7,143 nt of DNA, taken from Halobacteriovoraceae bacterium (GTDB lineage Bacteria; Bdellovibrionota; Bacteriovoracia; Bacteriovoracales; Bacteriovoracaceae). The notes under the pieces were generated by a model that was not told where the DNA came from, searched no databases, and was given only the letters and a program-made list of their open reading frames with translations. The stretch covers positions 1 to 7,143 of the forward strand of contig JABJPQ010000240.1 of the NCBI GenBank assembly GCA_018663815.1, read 5' to 3'. Every line of letters begins with the position of its first letter. Positions within the stretch are counted from its first letter, which is position 1. Positions 1-6,006 of the stretch are shown in pieces. Both the position numbers and the translations under genes were made by a program.

Positions 1-406
1 TAGAATTGACCTGAATGGTTACATATTAGCGGTGAAGAATTGAAAATATTACTTAAGGGTACACTCAATATTTACAGTTGAGAAATCTTTGAAAGTTTTA
101 AGGAAGGATTTACTCATTCAGAAACTATTAAAGCAATCTACATAATGGGAACGATTATTGAAGCTTAGTCACAGAGTTTCAAACTGAGATTATGAGATTA
201 CGATACTTTAAATCAAGCCTTTTATCTCTATAACTCTCATAGCCCCTAATAATATTCAACCACAGCAACGGTAAAATGTTCATGACACCTTTTTATAAAT
301 CCCAAACAAGCTTAGAATTTGAATTAATATTAATAACAATGTCTTTAACTTAAAATGTTTTTTTTAATTTTCAAAGTTTTCAGACAATTATAAATAAGGT
401 GTTTTT
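1..406. other. Left-edge gene-free stretch upstream of the first CDS
   Basis: I see no supportable gene here. All frames are broken by frequent stops. Frame 1 from about 16 to 250 reads as several short protein-like pieces (for example HISGEELKILLKG near 25-63) separated by in-frame stops. That could be a decayed gene, but in DNA this AT-rich it is also what chance gives. An 8-T run lies at 358-365. There is no convincing -35/-10 pair for the gene starting at 407. TTGAAT at 319-324 has no good partner, and TATAAA at 389-394 runs into the ribosome binding site. Confidence 0.6.
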
Positions 407-1165
407 ATGAAGTCACTTATCTTAACCGTAATTTTTTCCACAATTTTATCCAATATGGCCATAGCAGCTAATGTGGGTTTTTCAGGACACTATATTTTAA
501 ATGATGGAGAAGTTCCGTTTAAGCTAATCACTGATCAGGAAAAAGACTATTTAATAATCTCACAAGAAGACCTTAAAAATGATAATACAGGTATACGTCC
601 CGTCGACATTATGGATGGAAGAGATCAATTGATCGCACCACTCCGTAAAGAGGTCACTCTGTTTGATCATTGGACAATTGGCGGTTCTCAACTCTCTATC
701 CTTACTAATTTGCCTTTTGAGTTAGAAGAGAAATCTTCAGAGTTGATTGTCAGACAATCTTCACTAAAAAGAGTTGCGACTAGGAATATACCTGAATCAC
801 TCTCAAATAAAATAAATCATACATTCCTAAACTCTCCAGCAGAGTTGGTTGTTTATCAATTACAAAAGAATAGTTTTGTACAAAGAGTCCCGTTAACGGC
901 ACAATGGGGTAAACCAGACAATTACCTTCCTGAGCTAGTCTATTGGAATGAAAATAATGAATACTCTGTTACTTTTAAATTTAATTTTTATCATAATTTA
1001 AAAGAGCAAGAAGGTGTTGGTTATAATTATACCATGACAAAAGAAAAAAATGACAACTTAACCATTGAAGTAATTCGTAACCGAGAAAGCTTTTGGATGG
1101 ATAGTAATCCCTTTGCTGATCCTAAATCTTCATTAGAGACGTTTACATTAAAAGCAATTAAGTAA
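407..1165 (+). CDS. Exported protein of unknown function, cysteine-free
   Basis: I do not recognise the family. The 252-residue protein opens with a clear Sec signal peptide: lysine at position 2, a hydrophobic core LILTVIFSTIL, and a signal peptidase I site at about AIA-ANV (residues 18-21). The mature protein is therefore periplasmic, outer-membrane associated or secreted. It contains no cysteine, no lipobox and no further membrane helix. Its sequence mixes short charged segments with alternating hydrophobic residues, suggesting a mainly beta fold. The mature start GFSGHYILNDGE (about residues 24-35) is faintly lipocalin-like, but this is not enough to assign it. The start is well set: AAGGTG at 396-401 lies five bases before ATG, and an in-frame TAA at 395-397 excludes an earlier start. 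It appears to be monocistronic, with 432 non-coding bases downstream. It is very probably a real gene; its function is open. Confidence 0.85.
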   Translation: MKSLILTVIFSTILSNMAIAANVGFSGHYILNDGEVPFKLITDQEKDYLIISQEDLKNDNTGIRPVDIMDGRDQLIAPLRKEVTLFDHWTIGGSQLSILTNLPFELEEKSSELIVRQSSLKRVATRNIPESLSNKINHTFLNSPAELVVYQLQKNSFVQRVPLTAQWGKPDNYLPELVYWNENNEYSVTFKFNFYHNLKEQEGVGYNYTMTKEKNDNLTIEVIRNRESFWMDSNPFADPKSSLETFTLKAIK

Positions 1166-1597
1166 TCAAAGGATACATATCTATCGATATTATTAAAAAA
1201 GTGGATCTTAAACAATAAAAATACTAATCGTCATTACATTGTATCATTTTAAATAAAACAAATCGTAAATAATAATTTACATGGAACCATTTATATTCCT
1301 TGTGCATTAAAGTTTCATCATAAAAAAACATGTAGGGTAAAAGAAGTAACCATAAAAAGCATTACCAAGAAAAATCATTTTAACACTTTTACATCTTGCT
1401 TTTCGATTTAAGCACGTAACTCCTTTTATTATTTTATTCAAAAGCAATTATTCAACGAATATTAATGAACTACTAAATAAAATGGACGTAAATTCAACAA
1501 CTTAAAAGTGTTAGATTAGTTCATTTTAACACAAATTCATGTTAAAATATAAAGCAGATTTTGTGTTAAATATCTACTTTATATAGATTAGGTTTGT
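1166..1597. other. Long AT-rich intergenic region before the lipoprotein gene
   Basis: I found no gene in these 432 bases. The only open frames are very short. One is a 23-codon hydrophobic frame on the minus strand (1307-1378) and one is a 15-codon frame at 1539-1586, and neither has a Shine-Dalgarno site. The left part (1166-1375) looks featureless apart from a five-base hairpin at 1177-1190. The right part holds several TTTTAACAC / GTGTTAAAA boxes (1378-1386, 1503-1513, 1523-1535, 1540-1548, 1560-1570) that make overlapping inverted repeats, described separately. No sigma-70-like promoter is convincing. Confidence 0.65.
1523..1570 (+). promoter_or_regulatory. Two overlapping, mutually exclusive inverted repeats in the lipoprotein gene leader
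   Basis: ATTTTAACA at 1523-1531 is the exact reverse complement of TGTTAAAAT at 1540-1548, with an eight-base loop. The same left arm, taken as TTTAACACAAA at 1525-1535, is also the exact reverse complement of TTTGTGTTAAA at 1560-1570, with a 24-base loop. Both pairings cannot form at once. The element ends 27 bases before the ATG at 1598. It could be a pair of operator sites, alternative leader hairpins, or both. The arms are AT-only or nearly so, so RNA hairpins would be weak and a protein-binding role seems somewhat more likely. The repeats are seen directly; the role is inferred. Confidence 0.45.
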
Positions 1598-3637
1598 ATG
1601 CATATTACCAAGAATTCTTCATTAAAAATCAGCCACAGGCTCCCAAGTTATATCTTGATATTATTAATCTCAACTGTGATATGCTGTAAACCCGACAAAA
1701 CAAATTCCCCCCCCCCTCCTGCACCGCTAACACAAGCACCTGTTGAAGAAAATCCGTCCATTCACTTTGTTTTTAATAGAGAAACACATTATTGGAACTT
1801 ACTGCACGGAGACATAAAAACGAACAAATATGAAGGAGTAGATAAGTTTTATCAACTACACGCTTGGTGGAAGTCGATACTAAAGGTTCATGAATTGTAT
1901 ATAAACTCACAGAACTTATCAGAAGCAGACAAAAATTTATTAACAAACTTATCAAAGACCAAATTTGATCAAAGAGAGAAAGTACTTTCTGAGTTAAATA
2001 CTATTTCACTAGATGATAGGTTGACAATCCTTCCAGTCAGTTTGTTAGGTCTGCCTCCTGACAAATTAAATTTAGCTACACTTATGCTAAATGATATCAA
2101 ATCAAAATTAAAAGAAATTGAAATTAAGTATGAGGCTTTAACAGTTGGTGATTTACAAAGAAAAATAAATTTATTCAGCCGAATAGATTTCCTTGCTGAG
2201 TCTCAGTCACAGGTCTATGAGTTCTACCCTAAGATTGACTGTGACAACAAGCAAGCAAATACTCCAATTCTCTCACTTACTGGACCTCTAAGCTTTACAA
2301 AATGCAATAAAGCCACAAGTATGGGTCTCGGTACAAAATCTACACTCTCCCTTAAAGTCGGAGGAGCTTGTATAAACACCATAAGAAAACTTAATGATCT
2401 CTGTCACAGTCTCATGGTTTACAATGATCTTCAGGGCAATAATTATCATTCAGTAACAGAAGCTTTAAGTTCACTATCAGAAGTCACTCTTCATTCTTTT
2501 TACAAGAATAGCTCATGTTCTAAGAAGGAATTACTAATAAGATCCTTAAATATTAAAGCTGCTCAATGTAAAACGATTGACTTTATCTTAACGGAACTAA
2601 ATGAAAATAATCCTCAAAGAGTAATGGGTTACTTTAATAGCGATAATTATCATGATAAACAAAATAGTTGCTCAATTCCAGAGGTCAATTTTAAGAATAT
2701 ATGTGAACAACATAGCGCCAATGATGCCAACCTCGGTGATTTTGTATTTAGTAATGGGTATGAACTAAATGAAGCTTCTCACCACATCTCAAAGCCGACC
2801 AGTGATTACATGAAACTTCTCAATCGCTTGGGAACCCCTCCAGGTTACCCATTTTCAAACCCTCACATCTTTGGAATCTCTTATGAAGACGGTGAGTTAA
2901 CAGACCGTAATGCTACTTTGGTAGAAGATCCTACAAATCCAGGGAATATGGTTTTAAAGTATTGGTTGAAAAACGCAACAATTGATGCTGGTAACAATAG
3001 AAAAAAAATACGTATTCAAACTGATGTGAACTTTATTGAGAAACAAAAAGTAACAGAGTTATATAGTAAACAACGGGTCTATTTTAATAAAGATCTTTCA
3101 AAACTAGTGTCTTACCCAGACATGAATGACTGGTGGATTGGAATAACAATTGGTGAATTTTGGATTGGCGACTTTGGTGCGGCTGATTTAGCAAGAATTT
3201 CAGTTCATCTTTCCCCTGTTCAAAATTATGGTTTAATTTTTTCTGTTAGTGTACAAAACATGGCCGATTTAGGTAATGGGGTCATGATTTGGGAGAACTA
3301 TTCTACTTATAAAGTCCCAACTGAAGAATGGATTACGATTGAAATGGGTTATAAAATGGGCAATGATAAAACTGGTCGATTTATCATGACAGCTCAGTCA
3401 AAAAACGACCCGGCCCCAGTAGAAATTATTAATGTTACTAATTGGACCTACTCTAACAAGCCCTATGTAACAGAGCCTATTCCACTATGGAGATGGAATG
3501 CTCAAAAAGTTTATACCAGTGATAACGTCATGAATTGGATCCGTGGCACAGACCCAAAAAATGAAAAATTCATTGAAGTGCTTTGGGATGACTTTCAGTT
3601 TTCAACGAAGCTCCCTAATAGAGCTCCATTTAAGTAG
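1598..3637 (+). CDS. Large probable lipoprotein with C-terminal concanavalin A-like (carbohydrate-active) region
   Basis: The 679-residue protein has four visible parts. (1) Residues 1-30 are an export signal: a basic n-region, hydrophobic core LPSYILILLISTVI, then Cys29-Cys30. The lipobox (V-I-C-C) is non-standard because Cys rather than Gly/Ala/Ser precedes the presumed lipidated Cys30. (2) Residues 31-50 are a proline-rich tether. (3) Residues about 55-370 start helical (LKEIEIKYEAL region, about 165-195) and then carry eight cysteines (215, 236, 258, 269, 307, 324, 358, 369), consistent with up to four disulfides. (4) Residues about 380-679 lack cysteine and are rich in Trp, Tyr and beta-type sequence. 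Phrases such as VEDPTNPGNMVLKYW (442-456), RVYFNKDL, DWWIGITIGEFW and EEWITIEMGY resemble concanavalin A-fold polysaccharide lyases and glucanases. I cannot name a catalytic residue or a substrate. ATG 1598 follows only a weak AGG (1590-1592), and an in-frame TAG at 1589-1591 rules out an earlier start. A ten-C tract lies inside codons 37-40. Confidence 0.85.
   Translation: MHITKNSSLKISHRLPSYILILLISTVICCKPDKTNSPPPPAPLTQAPVEENPSIHFVFNRETHYWNLLHGDIKTNKYEGVDKFYQLHAWWKSILKVHELYINSQNLSEADKNLLTNLSKTKFDQREKVLSELNTISLDDRLTILPVSLLGLPPDKLNLATLMLNDIKSKLKEIEIKYEALTVGDLQRKINLFSRIDFLAESQSQVYEFYPKIDCDNKQANTPILSLTGPLSFTKCNKATSMGLGTKSTLSLKVGGACINTIRKLNDLCHSLMVYNDLQGNNYHSVTEALSSLSEVTLHSFYKNSSCSKKELLIRSLNIKAAQCKTIDFILTELNENNPQRVMGYFNSDNYHDKQNSCSIPEVNFKNICEQHSANDANLGDFVFSNGYELNEASHHISKPTSDYMKLLNRLGTPPGYPFSNPHIFGISYEDGELTDRNATLVEDPTNPGNMVLKYWLKNATIDAGNNRKKIRIQTDVNFIEKQKVTELYSKQRVYFNKDLSKLVSYPDMNDWWIGITIGEFWIGDFGAADLARISVHLSPVQNYGLIFSVSVQNMADLGNGVMIWENYSTYKVPTEEWITIEMGYKMGNDKTGRFIMTAQSKNDPAPVEIINVTNWTYSNKPYVTEPIPLWRWNAQKVYTSDNVMNWIRGTDPKNEKFIEVLWDDFQFSTKLPNRAPFK
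1707..1716 (+). repeat. Poly-C (C10) tract inside the lipoprotein coding sequence
   Basis: Ten consecutive C residues span the codons for Ser37 and Pro38-Pro40 in the linker just after the lipid-attachment cysteine. Loss of one C gives TAA at 1728-1730, about four codons after the tract. Gain of one C gives TGA at 1744-1746, about ten codons after it. Only the C10 length, or changes by three, keeps the 679-codon frame open. Long G/C homopolymers at the start of surface genes are the known mechanism of slipped-strand phase variation in Neisseria, Campylobacter and Bordetella. Switching here is inferred. Confidence 0.9.
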
Positions 3638-3644
3638 TTAAAGA

Positions 3645-4013
3645 TCAACTGTTTGTTTTACTCGCCACTTCTTTTTGAATCATCCCCTCATCATTAGTAC
3701 AGGTGATTTCAATTTCCGCAGAGCAGTTACAGTTCAGGCTAGGTCTATCGGAATTTCGGCCAGGTCCACTATTTAACGAACACCTTGAGTCTATTTTAAT
3801 AAAAGTACTTGGAAGAGCAAATAACTTATCATTTTTACATTCTGTAATCGCTTTGCTTTTTGCTTTGTCATAAGCGCTACTTCTACTGTTCAAACAAATG
3901 GGGATAAAAGGAGCTACTTCAGTGACTTCAGCACTAATTACGTATACAGCAGTTCGAGATGCATGCAATAAAGATGACGTTAAAGTTAAAATTGTAATCA
4001 ATAAAATTCTCAT
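3645..4013 (-). CDS. Small exported protein with six cysteines, unknown function
   Basis: I do not recognise this protein. I set the start at the ATG whose first base is 4013 (122 residues). The alternative is a GTG four codons upstream at 4025, but that GTG overlaps GGAG at 4023-4020, which sits six bases before the ATG and serves it well as a Shine-Dalgarno site. The N-terminus MRILLITILTLTSSLLHA is a Sec signal peptide, with cleavage likely after HA (residue 18). The mature part has six cysteines (40, 59, 78, 95, 97, 105), including a C-N-C pair, which suits three disulfides in the periplasm or outside the cell. The segment AYDKAKSKAITECKN (47-61) looks like a short alanine-rich helix, followed by probable strands (SAEIEITC). 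It is convergent with the large lipoprotein gene, with seven bases between the stops. Little room for a terminator remains between them, so antisense overlap of the transcripts is possible. Confidence 0.8.
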   Translation of the reverse strand: MRILLITILTLTSSLLHASRTAVYVISAEVTEVAPFIPICLNSRSSAYDKAKSKAITECKNDKLFALPSTFIKIDSRCSLNSGPGRNSDRPSLNCNCSAEIEITCTNDEGMIQKEVASKTNS

Positions 4014-4062
4014 TTTCTTCTCCACTTCGTTAGAGCAATGACTCCATATCAGCTATTGTTCA

Positions 4063-4185
4063 TTAGTTCTTAAGTGAAGCGATACTAACTTGAAAGACGC
4101 CATGCCGCAATGCGCCATCTTCGGGCGTATAATTTTTACCCTTTTCTAGGCGTTCGACCGATAGATGATTAAATAATTTTATAAG
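4063..4185 (-). other. Startless 40-codon open frame, possible gene remnant
   Basis: Between the CBS gene and the small exported gene, the minus strand is open from just after a TAG (4188-4186) to a TAA (4065-4063). It has no ATG or GTG start. The translation includes LSVERLEKGKN and then TPEDGALRHGVFQVS, which looks like real protein and not AT-rich noise. It could be the C-terminal end of a decayed gene. It also coincides with the GC-rich island, so the protein-like look may simply reflect composition. I could not place it in a family. Confidence 0.25.
4097..4128. other. GC-rich structured island with nested inverted repeats
   Basis: About two thirds of the bases from 4096 to 4128 are G or C, against about one third in the surroundings. 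ACGCC at 4097-4101 pairs with GGCGT at 4124-4128. Inside that, ATGCCGC at 4102-4108 pairs with GCGCCAT at 4112-4118 with one C-C mismatch and a three-base loop, leaving CTTCG as a bulge. On the plus strand the stem is followed by ATAATTTTT, as in a terminator. On the minus strand, the direction of the flanking genes, only CTTT follows. It may terminate the CBS transcript, act as a structured leader for the gene starting at 4013, or be coding debris. Confidence 0.4.
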
Positions 4186-4196
4186 CTATAGAGCAA

Positions 4197-4646
4197 TTAT
4201 TTCGCCAAATTAAAAGCTCGTAAAAGATCTTTTCGAGTTATCATCCCGACCAATTTTTGATTATCAACGACAGGAAGTCTTTTTAACTTCTTATCTTCCA
4301 TAATAGTAACAATTGAGTTTAAGGAAGTTGTAGGAGATATTGCTTTTGGATTTTTTGTCATAACTTCTGCTAATTTTCTTTTCTTAGCGCTAGCATAAAT
4401 AGCTTCAATATCACCTTCGTAGTGAGTGACACCTAATAATCGCTTCATGGATGCCATTGCATGTGGAATCTTAACTTCCTTACTAACAAAATCAGACTCA
4501 GTAAGAATACCTACCAGTAAACCTTCATCATCTATAACGGGCATAACACTAACACCTTTCTCGCTCATTAAAGCTGCTGCTTCCTCTACTGTTTGAGATT
4601 GTTTACAAGAAAAAACTTCTTTAGTCATAAAATCTTCTGCTTTCAT
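4197..4646 (-). CDS. Tandem CBS-domain protein, probable adenine-nucleotide sensor
   Basis: This 149-residue cytoplasmic protein consists of two CBS domains (about residues 7-60 and 93-147) joined by a charged linker. Each domain shows the usual opening (FMTKEVFSC; VMTKNPKAISP) and the usual closing strand-turn: GILTESD (46-52) and GMITRKD (134-140). The T-x-x-D pairs Thr49/Asp52 and Thr137/Asp140 occupy the positions that bind ribose and phosphate of AMP, ATP or S-adenosyl compounds in this family. Its length is typical of stand-alone CBS pairs (about 130-160 residues). It has no signal peptide and no enzyme domain, so the expected role is to bind a nucleotide and regulate a partner. The partner is not shown by the neighbours. 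AAGGAG at 4657-4652 lies five bases before the ATG, and TATAAT lies just upstream. It seems to be a single-gene unit, divergent from the gene at 4960. Confidence 0.93.
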   Translation of the reverse strand: MKAEDFMTKEVFSCKQSQTVEEAAALMSEKGVSVMPVIDDEGLLVGILTESDFVSKEVKIPHAMASMKRLLGVTHYEGDIEAIYASAKKRKLAEVMTKNPKAISPTTSLNSIVTIMEDKKLKRLPVVDNQKLVGMITRKDLLRAFNLAK

Positions 4647-4665
4647 TTTTTCTCCTTATGCTTAA

Positions 4666-4671
4666 ATTATA
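4666..4671 (-). promoter_or_regulatory. -10 element (TATAAT) for the CBS-domain gene
   Basis: A perfect TATAAT reads on the minus strand from 4671 to 4666. It would place transcription start near 4659, leaving a leader of only about a dozen bases that still includes the AAGGAG site. No good -35 hexamer lies 16-18 bases upstream; the best is an A/T-rich stretch that might act as an UP-like element. The match is exact, but TATAAT is also common by chance in AT-rich DNA. Confidence 0.4.
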
Positions 4672-4747
4672 ACTATTCATAAGTTATTTTAATTAATAAA
4701 AGTCTACCCATATCCATTATCAATGAAAAGGGTGAAAAATAATTTTA

Positions 4748-4759
4748 GCTGATATCAGC
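4748..4759. repeat. 12-bp perfect palindrome GCTGATATCAGC
   Basis: GCTGATATCAGC is its own reverse complement. It sits about 75 bases outside the CBS gene's -10 and about 200 bases before the ATG at 4960. The size suits a dimeric regulator binding site. There is only one copy in the window, so no function can be assigned. Confidence 0.4.
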
Positions 4760-4959
4760 CATTTAACTGAGCTAGGTCATAATATTACCAACATAAGCAG
4801 GATGAAACCTTACATTAAAGAGTACCTTAGTTTTACTTAAGTTTTGTAATCTGCCTAGTTTTTTGACATATAAGAATTACCGAAACTTACTCAATAACAA
4901 CACTTGGTTAACAAAAAGATTTATACTGATTATGTATTAAATATGGTGAAGGAAAAATC

Positions 4960-5373
4960 ATGAAAAAATTCATTTTTGCATCAAGTTTACTTTTATGTTC
5001 TACCGCTTTTTGTATGAACAATGCCGAGATAGCAAAAAAAGCTTGTACAGATGCTTACTCACACCGAGAAATCGAAAAAGAAAAGTTTCAGAAATTATGC
5101 AACTCTACTGTTCAAGCAGAGCTAAATAACAATGTAGAACTAGATGAGGCTTTTCAAGTTTCTTGCGAGACAATGGCAGCAACATCATTATCTTCTGCCT
5201 ACTTTTGTTACTCTGAGGCTTCCAAAGCACTAAAAGATGTTTACCCATTCAAGATTGTCAATGAAAACTGCAGTATTAATTATGAAAAGTCCGCTAATAC
5301 TCACAGACTTATTGATGGTTACGGATGTTTTAGCAGAAATTTTGATTATGTTTTGCAACATGAAAATCAATAA
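4960..5373 (+). CDS. Small exported protein with six mature cysteines, unknown function
   Basis: I do not recognise this 137-residue protein. MKKFIFASSLLLCSTAFC is a Sec signal peptide, with cleavage probably after STA (residue 16) or close to residue 18. Cys18 is not preceded by Gly, Ala or Ser, so a lipoprotein is unlikely. The mature part is mostly helical in character (NNAEIAKKACTDAYSHREIEK) and has cysteines at 29, 47, 69, 83, 104 and 123, enough for three disulfides. This pattern of spaced cysteines on amphipathic helices fits a small disulfide-stapled periplasmic protein. AAGGA at 4949-4953 lies six bases before the ATG. It reads the same way as the gene at 5600 but is separated by 226 bases and a separate promoter, so co-transcription is not required. 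I see no clear terminator after it. Confidence 0.82.
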   Translation: MKKFIFASSLLLCSTAFCMNNAEIAKKACTDAYSHREIEKEKFQKLCNSTVQAELNNNVELDEAFQVSCETMAATSLSSAYFCYSEASKALKDVYPFKIVNENCSINYEKSANTHRLIDGYGCFSRNFDYVLQHENQ

Positions 5374-5521
5374 AAAAATACTTCTTCTCTCAATTTAAAA
5401 ACTAAAAATCCCACTAAAGATAGCACTACAAATCAATAGATCTTTGAACTCAATAATCAAAGCACTTACTTTCATCCGTACACGTTCGTGAAGACAAAAA
5501 CCCTCATTTATAGAAATCGCT

Positions 5522-5550
5522 TTGACAGATAAAAAGCTAAAACCTAATTT
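5522..5550 (+). promoter_or_regulatory. Sigma-70-type promoter for the gene at 5600
   Basis: A perfect TTGACA at 5522-5527 is followed after exactly 17 bases by TAATTT at 5545-5550, which matches TATAAT at three of six positions. Transcription would begin near 5557, giving a leader of about 43 bases that ends in the AGGAG site. The -35 match and the exact spacing make it the best promoter candidate in the window. Confidence 0.5.
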
Positions 5551-5599
5551 AGCATTAATAATGAAAGGCAAAGAAGCAACCATTTCATAGGAGAGAATT

Positions 5600-5932
5600 A
5601 TGAAAAAATTATTAGCAATCATTTTAGTATCACTTTCAATCAATGCATTCGCAGTAACAACAGGAAAAAGTTTTTCTGTTAAATTTACAGGTGATTCTGA
5701 AGCAGAAGTAATGGAACAAGCTGAAGCAGCGATTCCAAAAATTAAAAACTTTACTTACAAAAGACTTAAAAGAGATATGAGCATGGAGCATTGTTGGCCT
5801 CTAAGAGCTAAATATATTGAAATTTCAGGTCTTGGCATTGGTAAAAGCTATGAATATGTAAACGGTGAATTAACTGCAGTTTATACTGGAAGACTTTCTA
5901 TTTGGCATACAAGCTGTTGGGAACCAAAATAA
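5600..5932 (+). CDS. Small exported protein with two cysteines, unknown function
   Basis: I do not recognise this 110-residue protein. MKKLLAIILVSLSINAFA is a textbook Sec signal peptide with an AFA cleavage motif at residues 16-18. The mature protein of about 92 residues begins with a beta-type segment (KSFSVKFTGDS), then an alanine- and glutamate-rich helix (SEAEVMEQAEAAIPKIKN), then more probable strands ending SIWHTSCWEPK. Cys65 and Cys106, both next to Trp, could form one disulfide. The strand-helix-strands order is compatible with a small alpha/beta domain. The Ala-rich helix followed by cysteine-bearing strands faintly recalls the six-cysteine protein at 3645-4013, but I cannot claim homology. 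AGGAG at 5589-5593 lies six bases before the ATG, behind a good promoter. A stem-loop follows 22 bases after the stop. Confidence 0.83.
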   Translation: MKKLLAIILVSLSINAFAVTTGKSFSVKFTGDSEAEVMEQAEAAIPKIKNFTYKRLKRDMSMEHCWPLRAKYIEISGLGIGKSYEYVNGELTAVYTGRLSIWHTSCWEPK

Positions 5933-5954
5933 CTCTTAACACATCTAACGACAC

Positions 5955-5977
5955 GGGCCTCATTTCATATGGGGCTC
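5955..5977 (+). terminator. Stem-loop after the gene at 5600, probable terminator
   Basis: GGGCCTCAT (5955-5963) pairs with ATGGGGCTC (5969-5977) around the loop TTCAT. Nine pairs form, two of them G-U. It lies 22 bases past the stop codon and is GC-rich for this DNA. Only TTATATA follows in place of a full T run, so it is an imperfect intrinsic terminator on the plus strand. It could also block read-through from the convergent gene at 6007, though no T run follows on that side. Confidence 0.5.
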
Positions 5978-5988
5978 TTATATAAGAG
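5975..5988. repeat. 14-bp perfect palindrome overlapping the terminator stem
   Basis: CTCTTATATAAGAG is its own reverse complement. Its first three bases are also the last three of the terminator's right arm, so the two structures compete. As RNA it could form a five-pair hairpin followed by ATATTTTC, offering a second weak terminator for the convergent genes. Confidence 0.45.
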
Positions 5989-6006
5989 ATATTTTCTCCA
6001 ATTATT

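Larger units (their letters stand above)
4647..4959. other. Divergent intergenic region
   Basis: These 313 bases separate the CBS gene (-) from the gene at 4960 (+) and contain no supportable gene. A 12-base perfect palindrome is at 4748-4759. A startless plus-strand frame, open from 4736 to 4840, reads somewhat like protein (ADISHLTELGHN near 4748-4783), but its length is within chance. Promoter-like pieces for the gene at 4960 are TTGACA at 4863-4868 (poor partner CTTACT at 17 bases) and TATACT at 4922-4927 (no -35). The true promoter cannot be chosen by eye. Confidence 0.6.

Noticed and set aside
16..250. Frame-1 pieces resembling protein (HISGEELKILLKG, then DTLNQAFYLYNSH) as a possible transposase or other gene remnant
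   Set aside because: At least three stops interrupt about 80 codons, no terminal repeats or target duplications are visible, and AT-rich DNA gives similar fragments by chance. A translated search would decide.
1307..1378. 23-codon hydrophobic minus-strand frame that could be a membrane microprotein or type I toxin
   Set aside because: It has no Shine-Dalgarno site, no clear promoter, and its composition (Phe, Tyr, Met) is what AT-rich DNA gives by chance.
1539..1586. 15-codon upstream frame ending 11 bases before the lipoprotein ATG, as a possible leader peptide
   Set aside because: It has no ribosome binding site and no codon bias of the attenuation type; it lies within the inverted repeats, which explain the sequence better.
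1361..1614. Direct repeat ATTACCAAGAA at 1361-1371 and 1604-1614
   Set aside because: An 11-base repeat separated by about 240 bases is expected by chance several times in a 7-kb AT-rich window.
4683..4840. Two consecutive plus-strand frames (ending INEKGEK, then continuing as ADISHLTELGHN in another frame) that look like one frameshifted gene
   Set aside because: The frames have no start codon, the longer is only about 35 codons, and the join depends on assuming a frameshift in an A run. This length is expected by chance at this base composition.
5395..5643. 82-codon minus-strand open frame across the gap before 5600 and into that gene's start
   Set aside because: It runs antisense through the ribosome site and signal peptide of a well-supported gene, has no Shine-Dalgarno site at any of its possible starts, and covers the promoter at 5522-5550.
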